A stretch of 23,916 nt of DNA from NCBI GenBank assembly GCA_036556965.1, contig DATBIO010000133.1, positions 1 through 23,916 of the forward strand. The letters run 5' to 3'. This DNA comes from DATBIO01 sp036556965 (GTDB lineage Bacteria; Acidobacteriota; Vicinamibacteria; Fen-336). Under the pieces are notes generated by a model, which was not told the DNA's origin, did no database searches, and was given only the letters and a program-made list of their open reading frames with translations. A program made the position numbers and the translations under genes. The stretch's first letter is position 1. Every line of letters starts with the position of its first letter. This document shows, piece after piece, positions 1 through 6,431 of this stretch.

Positions 1-93
1 ATGGACGAGGACCGCGCCGGCTTCGAGGCGGTGAAGGCCAAGCTGGACGAGGTCAAGGCCCTGCTCGCCAGCTTCAGCTTCGTGGAGATGTAG
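1..93 (+). CDS. C-terminal end of an unrecognised protein (partial)
   Basis: The frame is open from the first base and stops with TAG at 91-93, so only the last 30 residues are visible. They are charged and helix-forming (Asp/Glu/Lys/Ala/Leu) and end in Phe-Val-Glu-Met. The first codon is an ATG, but this coincides with the window edge, so I treat the gene as truncated rather than as a 30-residue peptide. The next gene starts two bases after the stop, so the two are almost certainly co-transcribed. Too little is visible to suggest a function. Confidence 0.55.
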   Translation: MDEDRAGFEAVKAKLDEVKALLASFSFVEM

Positions 94-95
94 GC

Positions 96-788
96 ATGTC
101 CAGCGGGGGCGTCATCGGCGGGAACCACGTCAAGCATCACGTTGGACAGGCCAGCACGCGGCCGCAACCGGTGGTGACACGGGTCACCGCCAGGGGAGTC
201 ACGATCAGCTCGGCCACCATGAACCTGACCGGCACCACGGCGGGTGGCGGCATCCGCTCCATCAGCGGGGAGCGGGGCCCCGACGGTGCCATGAACATCG
301 TCATCAAGGGCGAGCTTCGGGACGGCATTCCGCGCTCCCACTTTGAGCGCGACGTCCTCCGTGCCGGGGAGGTGGACCCCATCGTGGCGGGGTACCACCG
401 CGCCCACATGTGGGGTGCCGGGTTCGGCGACGAGGCGCAGGACGGCATCATGCTCGCGCCCCCGTCCGTGAACCTGATGTTCCAGAACGCCAGCGTGGAG
501 GCGGCCCTGCGGGCACTCCAGGACCGCGCCGCCCCGGACGGCAAGGTCCTGGTGACGGTCTCCGCCACCAGTCATCCGCTGGACACACCGCCCCGCGGCC
601 ACGAGACGCTGGCCCACGTCTCATACTCGTTCGCCATCCAGAAGGGCAACGATCCGCCCCAGCAGGTGGCCCAGGTGGACATCACCGTTCCGCCTCCGCC
701 CGTGACCGACCCGAACGTGCAGATCAAGCGCGAGGTCAGCGGCACGGAGGAAGCGGCCGTCCTGCTCGACAGCCTGAGGAAGAAGTGA
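96..788 (+). CDS. Unrecognised protein with an HNH-nuclease-like His-rich motif, possible polymorphic-toxin-type domain
   Basis: This 230-residue protein starts at ATG 96, two bases after the preceding stop, with a GGAG eight bases upstream. It has no signal peptide or membrane segment. Residues 1-60 are Gly/Ser/Thr-rich and look poorly structured. The centre carries His101-Arg-Ala-His104, Trp106-Gly, Gly109-Phe-Gly-Asp-Glu113, then Asn126 and Gln130-Asn131. This spacing of histidines, a glycine-rich turn and a later Asn recalls the HNH/DNA-entry fold used in many polymorphic toxins. The C-terminal third is beta-prone with a Pro-rich linker near 198-204. Nuclease or toxin function is inference. 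No immunity-like gene follows, since the next gene is convergent, and a structural role is equally possible. Confidence 0.7.
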   Translation: MSSGGVIGGNHVKHHVGQASTRPQPVVTRVTARGVTISSATMNLTGTTAGGGIRSISGERGPDGAMNIVIKGELRDGIPRSHFERDVLRAGEVDPIVAGYHRAHMWGAGFGDEAQDGIMLAPPSVNLMFQNASVEAALRALQDRAAPDGKVLVTVSATSHPLDTPPRGHETLAHVSYSFAIQKGNDPPQQVAQVDITVPPPPVTDPNVQIKREVSGTEEAAVLLDSLRKK

Positions 789-812
789 GGCGGGCGGCTG
801 TCGCTCGCGCCC

Positions 813-1271
813 TCAGTTGGTCGAGGGCGGCTCCCAGGGCCGCCAGGCGGCGCGGCGGACAGTGAGCGTCTCGCCCTCCCCCGCCAGCTCCAGCTCGAAG
901 TCGTAGACGGCCTCTCCGGGGAGCAACCCGGCCAGCCCGCCCACGTCCTTGGGACGCCCGTTGAAGACGACGCGGAAGGCCACGCGCGTCGGCTCCGGGC
1001 GCTTCAGCTCCCCCACCGTGATGCCCACGCTGTCGTAGGCCATGAAGTAGCGGCGCAGCGTGGACTGGGCCTCCGCGCGCGTCATCCCGCCGTCGCCGGC
1101 GAAGTCGGGGGCCAGGCGAAGGGCGAAGGCGTCGGCGTCCTTGTCCTCCGCCGCGGAGGCCAGGGCGTGCACGAGCGCCTCCACCGGGTCCGTGGCGGCC
1201 TTCGCGCACCCCGCGAGCGCGGCGGCCAGCAGCGCGATGCCCGCGGCGAGGCGGCTAGCGATAGGGGTCAC
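813..1271 (-). CDS. Predicted lipoprotein with NTF2-like fold
   Basis: I chose GTG 1271 because GGGGGAG lies just upstream and it gives a compact lipoprotein signal: Arg near position 7, a hydrophobic Ala/Leu core and a Leu-Ala-Gly-Cys lipobox with Cys at about residue 22. An in-frame ATG at 1283 would add four residues but has no ribosome binding site. The mature part, about 130 residues, begins with a helical segment (Val-Glu-Ala-Leu-Val...) followed by alternating strands, which resembles SnoaL/NTF2-like proteins. That assignment rests on overall pattern only. The start overlaps the end of the AlkB-family gene, so it is the last gene of the DUF2277-AlkB operon. It is probably anchored in the periplasm; ligand or enzyme activity is unknown. 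Confidence 0.8.
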   Translation of the reverse strand: MTPIASRLAAGIALLAAALAGCAKAATDPVEALVHALASAAEDKDADAFALRLAPDFAGDGGMTRAEAQSTLRRYFMAYDSVGITVGELKRPEPTRVAFRVVFNGRPKDVGGLAGLLPGEAVYDFELELAGEGETLTVRRAAWRPWEPPSTN

Positions 1272-1866
1272 GCTCTCCCCCATCCGCCGGCTTCACGCGG
1301 AAGGCCAGGCTGATGCGCTCTCCCACCGGCGCCGTGGTCTTGGGGATGCCGTGCGTGTAGTGCAGCTGCGTCTCGTAGCTCATCAGGAGCAGGCTCCCCG
1401 GCTCGAGGTCCACGTGGAGGACGCGCCGCGGCTCCTCCTTGGCCCGGATGGTCATGCGCCGCAGGCTCCCCAGCGACAGGAGGCCGATGGGATGGCCCGG
1501 CACCAGCACGCCGAGGTGGTCGTTGTGCGGGGCCACGCTGTCGCGGCCGTCGCGGTAGAAGTTCAGGCCCACGCTGTTGAAGGGCACCCGGGTGCCGTCC
1601 ACCACCTGGCGTGCGGCCTCGGCCAGGGCGCGGGGCACGGCCGGCTGGCCCAGGCGGAAGTGCGCGGTCAGGCGCGGGACGTCCACCTCGCGCGCGTACA
1701 TCCAGCGGCGCTCCGCCTTCCAGTCGATGCCGTCGCGGAGCAGGGCGAACCAGCGGCGCGCGGCCGCCTCCTCCACGAAGCCCGGGGTGTAGGCGATGCG
1801 GCCGAGGCCGTCGTCGGCGAGGACGGTCTCCCGGGCGGAAAAGAGCGAGAGCTGCGGCATGGACAT
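1255..1866 (-). CDS. AlkB-family 2-oxoglutarate/Fe(II)-dependent dioxygenase
   Basis: AlkB-family enzymes oxidatively remove methyl and similar adducts from nucleic-acid bases using Fe(II), O2 and 2-oxoglutarate. This 203-residue protein has the full core: Asn102-Phe-Tyr104-Arg-Asp-Gly, the metal triad His114-Asn-Asp116 and His172, and the 2-oxoglutarate arginines in Arg184-Ile-Ser-Leu-Ala-Phe-Arg190. The length is normal for the AlkB/ALKBH2-like branch. An in-frame ATG two codons later (1860) is an alternative start; neither has a clear Shine-Dalgarno. It begins 19 bases after the DUF2277 stop, and its own end overlaps the lipoprotein gene, so all three are probably one transcript. No ada or alkA gene is adjacent, so damage-inducible control is not indicated here. 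Confidence 0.93.
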   Translation of the reverse strand: MSMPQLSLFSARETVLADDGLGRIAYTPGFVEEAAARRWFALLRDGIDWKAERRWMYAREVDVPRLTAHFRLGQPAVPRALAEAARQVVDGTRVPFNSVGLNFYRDGRDSVAPHNDHLGVLVPGHPIGLLSLGSLRRMTIRAKEEPRRVLHVDLEPGSLLLMSYETQLHYTHGIPKTTAPVGERISLAFRVKPADGGERDPYR

Positions 1867-1885
1867 GCGACGGAAGGACAGTCGG

Positions 1886-2170
1886 CTAGCGCCGTCCCTC
1901 GGCCCCGCCGAAGCGCTTGACCGCCCGTGCCTTGGCCTGGGCCGCTACCACCGCGCGGTCGCGCGGGGGGGCGGTCGTGGAGAGGTCCTCGATGAGGCGC
2001 CGCGCGGCATCGGCCACCTCCTCGATGGCCCTCTCGAAGGCCGCCTCGTTGGCCTTCGAGGGCGCATTGAAGCCGCTCAGCTTGCGCACGAACTGCAGGG
2101 AGGCGGCCCGGACCTCCTCCTCCGTCGCCGGAGGCTCGAAGTTGAAGAGGGTGCGGATGTTTCGGCACAT
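1886..2170 (-). CDS. DUF2277 family protein
   Basis: The 94-residue product matches the DUF2277 family from its first residues: Met-Cys-Arg-Asn-Ile-Arg-Thr-Leu-Phe-Asn-Phe, then Pro-Pro-Ala-Thr, and the conserved Lys-Ala-Asn-Glu-Ala-Ala-Phe block near residues 39-46. The family is small, helical, cytoplasmic and of unknown function. The early Cys2 is typical of the family. The C-terminal 25 residues are Ala/Arg/Lys-rich. It is the first gene of a minus-strand operon with an AlkB-like dioxygenase and a lipoprotein. The only upstream promoter I can find places the transcription start on the A of the ATG, so it may be translated without a leader. Confidence 0.93.
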   Translation of the reverse strand: MCRNIRTLFNFEPPATEEEVRAASLQFVRKLSGFNAPSKANEAAFERAIEEVADAARRLIEDLSTTAPPRDRAVVAAQAKARAVKRFGGAEGRR

Positions 2171-2176
2171 GCTCCG

Positions 2177-2205
2177 ATTATCCGAGCCGTCCCGCGCGCG
2201 GACAA
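2177..2205 (-). promoter_or_regulatory. Sigma-70-type promoter of the DUF2277-AlkB operon, apparently leaderless
   Basis: On the minus strand TTGTCC (2205-2200) is followed after exactly 17 bases by GATAAT (2182-2177). Counting seven bases from the last T puts +1 on base 2170, the A of the ATG. The GGAG at 2175-2172 is only one base from the ATG and too close to act as a ribosome binding site. It occupies the 51-base gap after the helicase stop. Confidence 0.6.
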
Positions 2206-2221
2206 GCGGTCCTCGCCCCGG

Positions 2222-3514
2222 CTAGCGCCCGCCGTGCGGACGGCGGGCCGTGCGCCCGCCGCGCGGAGCGAAAGACCCGCTCCTCGGCGTCCCGCGGTGG
2301 GCCGGCCGCGCGCTCCGCCGCGCGGCGGTGGCCACGCGGTGGGCGTGCCTGCGCTGGCCGAGCGGGATCTCCAGCCGCTCCGCCGCCTTCTGGTAGTCGA
2401 AGCCGGACAGCGTCACGCGCGGGATGCGCTTGCCGATGGCCCGCTCGATGCGCGTGACCTGCGGCTCTTCCTCGGGGGAGACGAAGAGGAAGGCGTCCCC
2501 CGTCAGCTCGGCGCGCGCGGTGCGGCCCACGCGGTGCACGTAGTCCTCGGGCGAGTTGGGCACGTCGAAGTTCACCACGTGGGAGAGCGCCTCCACGTCG
2601 ATGCCGCGGGCGGCGATGTCCGTGGCCACCAGCACCGGGAAGGCGCCCCGCTTGAGCCCGGCCAGGGCCTGCTCGCGCTGGGCCTGGCTGCGGTTGCCGT
2701 GGATGCGGCCGGCGGCCACCCCGTTGCGGACGAGGTAGTCGGCCAGGCGGTTGGCGCGGTGCTTGGTGCGGGTGAAGGCGATGACGCTGCGGATCTGGCC
2801 GCGCTTCACGAGCTCGGCCAGGAGGGCCGACTTCAGGTCCGCCCGCACCGGGTAGGCGGCGTGGGAGACGCCGGCGGCGGGGGCGGTGGACACGGGGCCC
2901 ACCTGCACCGACACCGGGTCGCGCAGGATGTCGCGGGCCAGGGCCACGATCTCCGGGGGCAGGGTGGCGGAGAAGAGCAGCGTCTGCCGCCGCGCCGGCA
3001 CGTGGGACATGATGCGGCGGATGTCGGGCAGGAACCCGACGTCCAGCATGCGGTCGGCCTCGTCGAGGACCAGGACCTCCAGCCCGCGCAGGGCGGCGTA
3101 GCCGTGGCGGAAGTGGTCGAGGAGCCGTCCGGGCGTGGCCACCACGACGTCCACGCCGCGGCGCAGCTCCTTCTCCTGCGCGCCCATGCCCACGCCGCCG
3201 TAAACGGCCGTGCCGCGCAGCGGCGTGTGGCGGGCCAGGGCGTGGAGGTCCGCCGCGATCTGCGCGGCCCGCTCGCGGGTGGGGGTGAGGACGAGGGCGC
3301 GGGTGGTGCCGCGCGGCTTGCCGTGCAGGCGGTGGAGGATGGGCAGGAGGAAGGCGGCCGTCTTGCCGCTGCCGGTCATGGCGCGGCCCAGCACGTCGCG
3401 GCCCTCCAGCACGGGAGGGATGGCCTGCTCCTGGATGGGAGTGGGCTTCACGAAGCCGAGGTCGGCCACGGCGCGCAGCAGGTCTTTGTGCAGGGGGAGA
3501 TGGGAAAAGGACAC
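2222..3514 (-). CDS. DEAD-box ATP-dependent RNA helicase, RhlE-like
   Basis: DEAD-box helicases unwind short RNA duplexes during ribosome assembly, RNA decay and cold adaptation. With the start at GTG 3514 the protein has 430 residues. In order I see the Q motif (Phe21...Pro-Thr-Pro-Ile-Gln28), Walker A Thr47-Gly-Ser-Gly-Lys51-Thr, motif Ia Pro-Thr-Arg-Glu, Thr-Pro-Gly-Arg, Asp151-Glu-Ala-Asp154, Ser182-Ala-Thr, the Ala-Thr-Asp-Ile-Ala-Ala-Arg-Gly block near 297-304 and His327-Arg-Val-Gly-Arg-Thr-Ala-Arg. A basic Arg/His/Gly-rich tail of about 50 residues is typical of RhlE-type RNA-binding ends. The frame stays open 21 codons upstream to 3577, but that stretch is Arg/Pro-rich and GAGG lies ten bases before GTG 3514. 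It is divergent from the small Tudor-like gene. Confidence 0.93.
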   Translation of the reverse strand: MSFSHLPLHKDLLRAVADLGFVKPTPIQEQAIPPVLEGRDVLGRAMTGSGKTAAFLLPILHRLHGKPRGTTRALVLTPTRERAAQIAADLHALARHTPLRGTAVYGGVGMGAQEKELRRGVDVVVATPGRLLDHFRHGYAALRGLEVLVLDEADRMLDVGFLPDIRRIMSHVPARRQTLLFSATLPPEIVALARDILRDPVSVQVGPVSTAPAAGVSHAAYPVRADLKSALLAELVKRGQIRSVIAFTRTKHRANRLADYLVRNGVAAGRIHGNRSQAQREQALAGLKRGAFPVLVATDIAARGIDVEALSHVVNFDVPNSPEDYVHRVGRTARAELTGDAFLFVSPEEEPQVTRIERAIGKRIPRVTLSGFDYQKAAERLEIPLGQRRHAHRVATAARRSARPAHRGTPRSGSFAPRGGRTARRPHGGR

Positions 3515-3615
3515 GGTTTGGTTGCCTCGAGTCCGGCGTGATCGGGGTGCGTCAGCGGGGGGTCGCCGGAGAGCCACCGTCCTAACGGCTCATCAGCGAG
3601 CGCGGGAGGACCTCC

Positions 3616-3645
3616 AGTATCGCACGGGCGCGGGCCCTTGGCCAA
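3616..3645 (-). promoter_or_regulatory. Probable promoter of the DEAD-box helicase (extended -10)
   Basis: On the minus strand TTGGCC (3645-3640) lies 18 bases before GATACT (3621-3616), and the -10 is preceded by TGC, giving an extended -10. This predicts +1 near 3609 and a leader of about 95 bases before the GTG. A perfect GGAGG-A-CCTCC inverted repeat (3605-3615) sits on the predicted start and could be an operator, though this is speculative. Confidence 0.45.
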
Positions 3646-3666
3646 TTCGGCTCCGCGCGGCTGGTA

Positions 3667-3675
3667 TGGTAAGAT
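3667..3675 (+). promoter_or_regulatory. Possible extended -10 promoter for the small Tudor-like gene
   Basis: TGG followed by TAAGAT forms an extended -10, with TTCGGC 18 bases upstream as a poor -35. The predicted start is near 3682, leaving a leader of about 105 bases before TTG 3787. It lies back to back with the proposed helicase promoter. Confidence 0.35.
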
Positions 3676-3786
3676 GCATTTCTCGTCCTCGTGCGGCCGT
3701 CCGGGGTTCCCGTCTCGACGGCGCTCTACACCCGGCGATCGCGGCCTTTGCCCTGCGCGCGGACGGGAAATCTCGGAGGAGGAGCC

Positions 3787-3990
3787 TTGAGCACGCCATT
3801 GGCGATCGGACAGCGGGTGCAGCACGCCCAGTACGGCCTCGGCACCACGACCCTCAGCGACGCGTCGCGCACCACCATCGATTTCGACGAGCACGGCACC
3901 CGCATCTTCGTCACGGAGATGTTCCAGGTGGAGCTCGTGGACGCGCCCCGGCCCCCGCGCCCGAAGCGGAGCCGCGCGGCCAAGAAGTAA
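3787..3990 (+). CDS. Small standalone Tudor/KOW-like domain protein (PcrA/UvrD C-terminal type)
   Basis: I start this 67-residue protein at TTG 3787, directly after a GGAGGAG sequence; the open frame back to 3691 lacks a ribosome binding site and is low-complexity. The pattern Gly-Gln-Arg-Val-Gln-His, Tyr-Gly-Leu-Gly-Thr, Ile-Asp-Phe-Asp-Glu-His-Gly-Thr, then Phe-Val-Thr-Glu matches the small SH3/Tudor-like domain at the C-terminus of PcrA/UvrD helicases, which contacts RNA polymerase, and free-standing relatives. The tail is basic (Pro-Lys-Arg-Ser-Arg...Lys-Lys). An interaction with transcription complexes or nucleic acid is inference from that resemblance. It is divergent from the DEAD-box helicase. 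Confidence 0.8.
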   Translation: MSTPLAIGQRVQHAQYGLGTTTLSDASRTTIDFDEHGTRIFVTEMFQVELVDAPRPPRPKRSRAAKK

Positions 3991-3997
3991 CCGCCGC

Positions 3998-4018
3998 GCC
4001 GCGCCCACGGGGCGCGGC
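3998..4018. terminator. GC hairpin between convergent genes, possible bidirectional terminator
   Basis: A perfect 9-bp stem (GCCGCGCCC / GGGCGCGGC) with a 3-base loop ACG lies between the Tudor-like stop and the bacilliredoxin stop. Neither side has a T-run, so it is either a Rho-assisted stop or an mRNA-end stabiliser for both genes. Confidence 0.4.
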
Positions 4019-4049
4019 TCCAAGGCGAGGTGGCGGGCGGGCGCTTCGC

Positions 4050-4571
4050 CTAGAAGCGCCCGCTGGCCAGCGGGATCCCCGAGCCGCAGCCCTGGTAGGG
4101 CCGGATCTGCTTGAACTTCTCGGGGTCGATGGAGGGGCCCTGGCCCGTGCAGTGGGCGTCGAAGGCCCGGCGCAGGGCGGCCGACACCTGCTCCTCGCTC
4201 ATCTGCTGCAGGTCGGTGCGCTGCAGCATGAAGACCAGCCGGCCATCCTTGAAGAGGCCGATCGAGGGCGACGAGGGCGGATAGCCCGTCATGTAGCCGC
4301 GCGCCCGCTCCACCGCGTCGCGGTCCACGCCCGCGAACACGGTGGCGGAGCGCTTCGGGATGACCGCGTGCTGGAGGGCGAGCATCACGCCCGGCCGGGC
4401 CGTGCCCGCCGCGCACCCGCAGACCGAGTTCACCACGACCATGCTGTCGCCGCCCGCGGCCAGGAGCGCGTCCACCTGCGCGGGCGTGGTCAGCGGCTCC
4501 ACGCCCACCGCGGCCAGCTCCTGCCACAGGGGGGCCACCGCTTCCGGATCATAGATAGGAGGTAGTGCCAT
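4050..4571 (-). CDS. Bacilliredoxin, BrxA/BrxB (YphP) family
   Basis: Bacilliredoxins remove bacillithiol from S-bacillithiolated proteins, and relatives occur in organisms using other low-molecular-weight thiols. The diagnostic stretch Val-Val-Asn-Ser-Val-Cys51-Gly-Cys53-Ala-Ala-Gly is present, followed by Ala-Arg-Pro, Thr-Val-Phe-Ala-Gly and Pro-Pro-Ser-Ser-Pro-Ser as in BrxA/BrxB. The 173 residues exceed the roughly 145 of Bacillus BrxA by a C-terminal extension that follows the usual Asp-Ala-His-Cys141 end and adds Cys162 in a Gly-Cys-Gly-Ser-Gly context. This could be an extra resolving or metal-binding cysteine. The gene has no Shine-Dalgarno and appears to be leaderless. No bacillithiol synthesis gene is in the window. 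Cytoplasmic. Confidence 0.93.
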   Translation of the reverse strand: MALPPIYDPEAVAPLWQELAAVGVEPLTTPAQVDALLAAGGDSMVVVNSVCGCAAGTARPGVMLALQHAVIPKRSATVFAGVDRDAVERARGYMTGYPPSSPSIGLFKDGRLVFMLQRTDLQQMSEEQVSAALRRAFDAHCTGQGPSIDPEKFKQIRPYQGCGSGIPLASGRF

Positions 4572-4577
4572 GCCGCC

Positions 4578-4606
4578 AGCGTAGGGACGCCCCGCGGGGG
4601 TGTCAA
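4578..4606 (-). promoter_or_regulatory. Promoter of the bacilliredoxin gene, apparently leaderless
   Basis: A perfect TTGACA (4606-4601, minus strand) is followed after 17 bases by TACGCT (4583-4578). Seven bases beyond the last T falls on 4571, the A of the ATG. The six bases between the -10 and the ATG contain no usable ribosome binding site. This is the same geometry as at the DUF2277 gene. Confidence 0.6.
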
Positions 4607-4620
4607 CTGCGGGCCCTCGC

Positions 4621-6321
4621 CTACGCGGGGGCCGTGTAGCGCTTCTCCACCGCCTCGCGGATGCGGTCCCGCGTGTCGCGCGGCGATCCGCCGACGCGCT
4701 CGACGGCCTCGGCCTCCGCCGCCAGCTCGTCGTCCTTGATGGCGGCGCGGAACCACCGCGAGTAGTCGCCCCGCCGCAGGTGGTGCACCCAGGTCTCGTC
4801 GTCCACGCCCTCGGCGATCTGCAGGAACGTGGTCAGGTTCTGGACGCGGAGGTTCAGCCGCTCGCCGGGCCCGCGGAAGAAGAAGTGGTCCTCCGCGGGG
4901 ATCTCGCCGGTGGCGTACTTGCGCACGTGTCGCCGGTGCTCCCCGCGCGGGGGGATGGTGCGCACGCGCTCCACGGCGCCCATCCGGCGCCACCAAACCA
5001 GGGTCTCCCCCGCCGGCAGCGCCTCCGCCGCCACCTCCGGCGGCTGGATGCGGAGTCCGGAGGCGAACTGGGCCATCGTCTCCCGGGGCGCCGTGCCGAT
5101 GGCCAGCACCGCGTCCACCGCGCCCAGCAGCACCGGCGCGACCTTGTCGGGGTGCACGGTGACGAGCAGGAGCCCGCCGAGCTCCTGGGGCGCCACGAGG
5201 GCCGCGTCGCGGTCGCGGGGCAGGACGTGGTGGGTCTCGTCGAGGAGCAGCCAGTGCGGGCGGCCCAGTCGCGAGCGCATCTCCTGGAGCTGCGCGAACA
5301 GGCTCTCGAACACCTTGGGCCGGTCCTCCAGCTTGACCCCCAGGAGGTTGACCACCGCGTTCTGGTCGGACCGGCCCAGGACCTGGAGCACCTCGTCGTT
5401 CGCCGGCCAGTGGCGGGTGTCCCCCACGCATACCGTGTCGGGGACGTCCGCGTAGTCGCCCTCGGGGTCCACGACGCAGAACTGGTAGCCGCGCTCCGCG
5501 ATCCTCTCCAGCAGGCCCTTGGCCACGGTGGACTTCCCCGCGCCGGAGGTGCCCGCCAGGAGCACGCTCGTGCCCCAGGGGTCCAGGGTGACCTCGCGCC
5601 CGCCTTCGCCGGCGCCCAGGGGGATGCGGCGGTCGGTGCGGGTGGGCACCGAGGCCAGGTCGCCGGCGACCAGGGCCTCCACCACCTCCACCACGCCCGC
5701 GCCGTGGCCGCCGCGCGCCACGAGGTCCGCCCGCTCCTTGAGCGCGGGCAGGGCGTTGGCCACCGCCACCCCGCACTCGCACAGGGAGAGCAGCGCGTGG
5801 TCGTTCTCGGCGTCGCCCACGGCCACCGCGTTGCGCGGCGAGAGCCCGAGCTGCCGGAGGGCCTGGCGCAGGCCCGTGCCCTTGTTGACGCCGCTGGGCA
5901 GGACCATCACCGCGCCCTTGTTGAAGAAAACCTGCAGCTCGAGGCCCAGCGCGCGGATGGTCTCCAGCACCGCGCCCTCGTGCGGCTCGCGGGTGGCCAC
6001 CACCACGCGCCCCACGGAGACGGGGGCCACCCCGGTGCGCGCCAGCGCCGCCGCGAACTCGGGCGGCGGGGCGTCGGCCAGGGCGGTGACCTCGCGCGTG
6101 GCCGGCCGGTAGAGCAGGGCCCCGTTCTCGGCCACGATCAGCTCGAACACGTCGGCGCCGTCGAAGACGGAGAAAAGGTCCCCCAGCTCGCGGCCGGTGA
6201 CCATGACCAGGTGGCGGCCGGTGGCCCGCAGCCGCTGGAGGGAGTCCATGACCGCGGAGGGCACGCGGCCGTGCGTGGCCAGCGTGCCGTCGTAGTCCAC
6301 GGCCAGGACGTGGTAGCGCAT
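4621..6321 (-). CDS. HAD-IIB phosphatase fused to a HerA/DUF87-like P-loop ATPase
   Basis: This 566-residue protein has two clear halves. Residues 1-215 are a Cof-type HAD hydrolase with nucleophile Asp9-Tyr-Asp11-Gly-Thr, Thr42-Gly-Arg, Lys147 and Gly169-Asp170-Ala-Glu-Asn-Asp174, so metal-dependent phosphomonoester hydrolysis is expected. Residues 230-460 are a P-loop ATPase with Walker A Gly257-Thr-Ser-Gly-Ala-Gly-Lys263-Ser-Thr and Walker B Leu-Leu-Leu-Asp361-Glu362, plus Asp-Pro-Glu-Gly-Asp near 285, the pattern of HerA/VirB4-like (DUF87) ATPases. Residues 480-566 form a conserved C-terminal region containing Trp523-Phe-Arg-Ala and Lys529-Asp-Asp-Glu-Leu. I believe proteins with this same order exist elsewhere, but I know of no defined substrate. 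Names such as phosphoglycolate phosphatase would be guesses. It has no signal or membrane segment. A weak TAGACT at 6333-6328 is also placed for a leaderless start. Confidence 0.9.
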   Translation of the reverse strand: MRYHVLAVDYDGTLATHGRVPSAVMDSLQRLRATGRHLVMVTGRELGDLFSVFDGADVFELIVAENGALLYRPATREVTALADAPPPEFAAALARTGVAPVSVGRVVVATREPHEGAVLETIRALGLELQVFFNKGAVMVLPSGVNKGTGLRQALRQLGLSPRNAVAVGDAENDHALLSLCECGVAVANALPALKERADLVARGGHGAGVVEVVEALVAGDLASVPTRTDRRIPLGAGEGGREVTLDPWGTSVLLAGTSGAGKSTVAKGLLERIAERGYQFCVVDPEGDYADVPDTVCVGDTRHWPANDEVLQVLGRSDQNAVVNLLGVKLEDRPKVFESLFAQLQEMRSRLGRPHWLLLDETHHVLPRDRDAALVAPQELGGLLLVTVHPDKVAPVLLGAVDAVLAIGTAPRETMAQFASGLRIQPPEVAAEALPAGETLVWWRRMGAVERVRTIPPRGEHRRHVRKYATGEIPAEDHFFFRGPGERLNLRVQNLTTFLQIAEGVDDETWVHHLRRGDYSRWFRAAIKDDELAAEAEAVERVGGSPRDTRDRIREAVEKRYTAPA

Positions 6322-6431
6322 GCGTCCAGTCTATCCAGGCGATACCCCGGGGCGGGGCCGGGGCGTCACGCTGCCGCCCCCGAGCGGGTGGGCGGGCCCG
6401 TGGCCGCTCCCGCCCGGGGACGCGCGACCCG

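Noticed and set aside
1796..3541. 581-residue plus-strand frame opposite the helicase, and similar frames at 4600-6600 and 19548-21946
   Set aside because: They are shadows of the well-supported minus-strand genes and have biased composition without recognisable motifs.
3558..3597. CTGATGAG on the minus strand in the helicase leader, followed by a small CCGT/ACGG stem, resembling a hammerhead ribozyme core
   Set aside because: The required GAAA box after stem II is absent (TGGC is present instead), and no stem I/III partners are seen.
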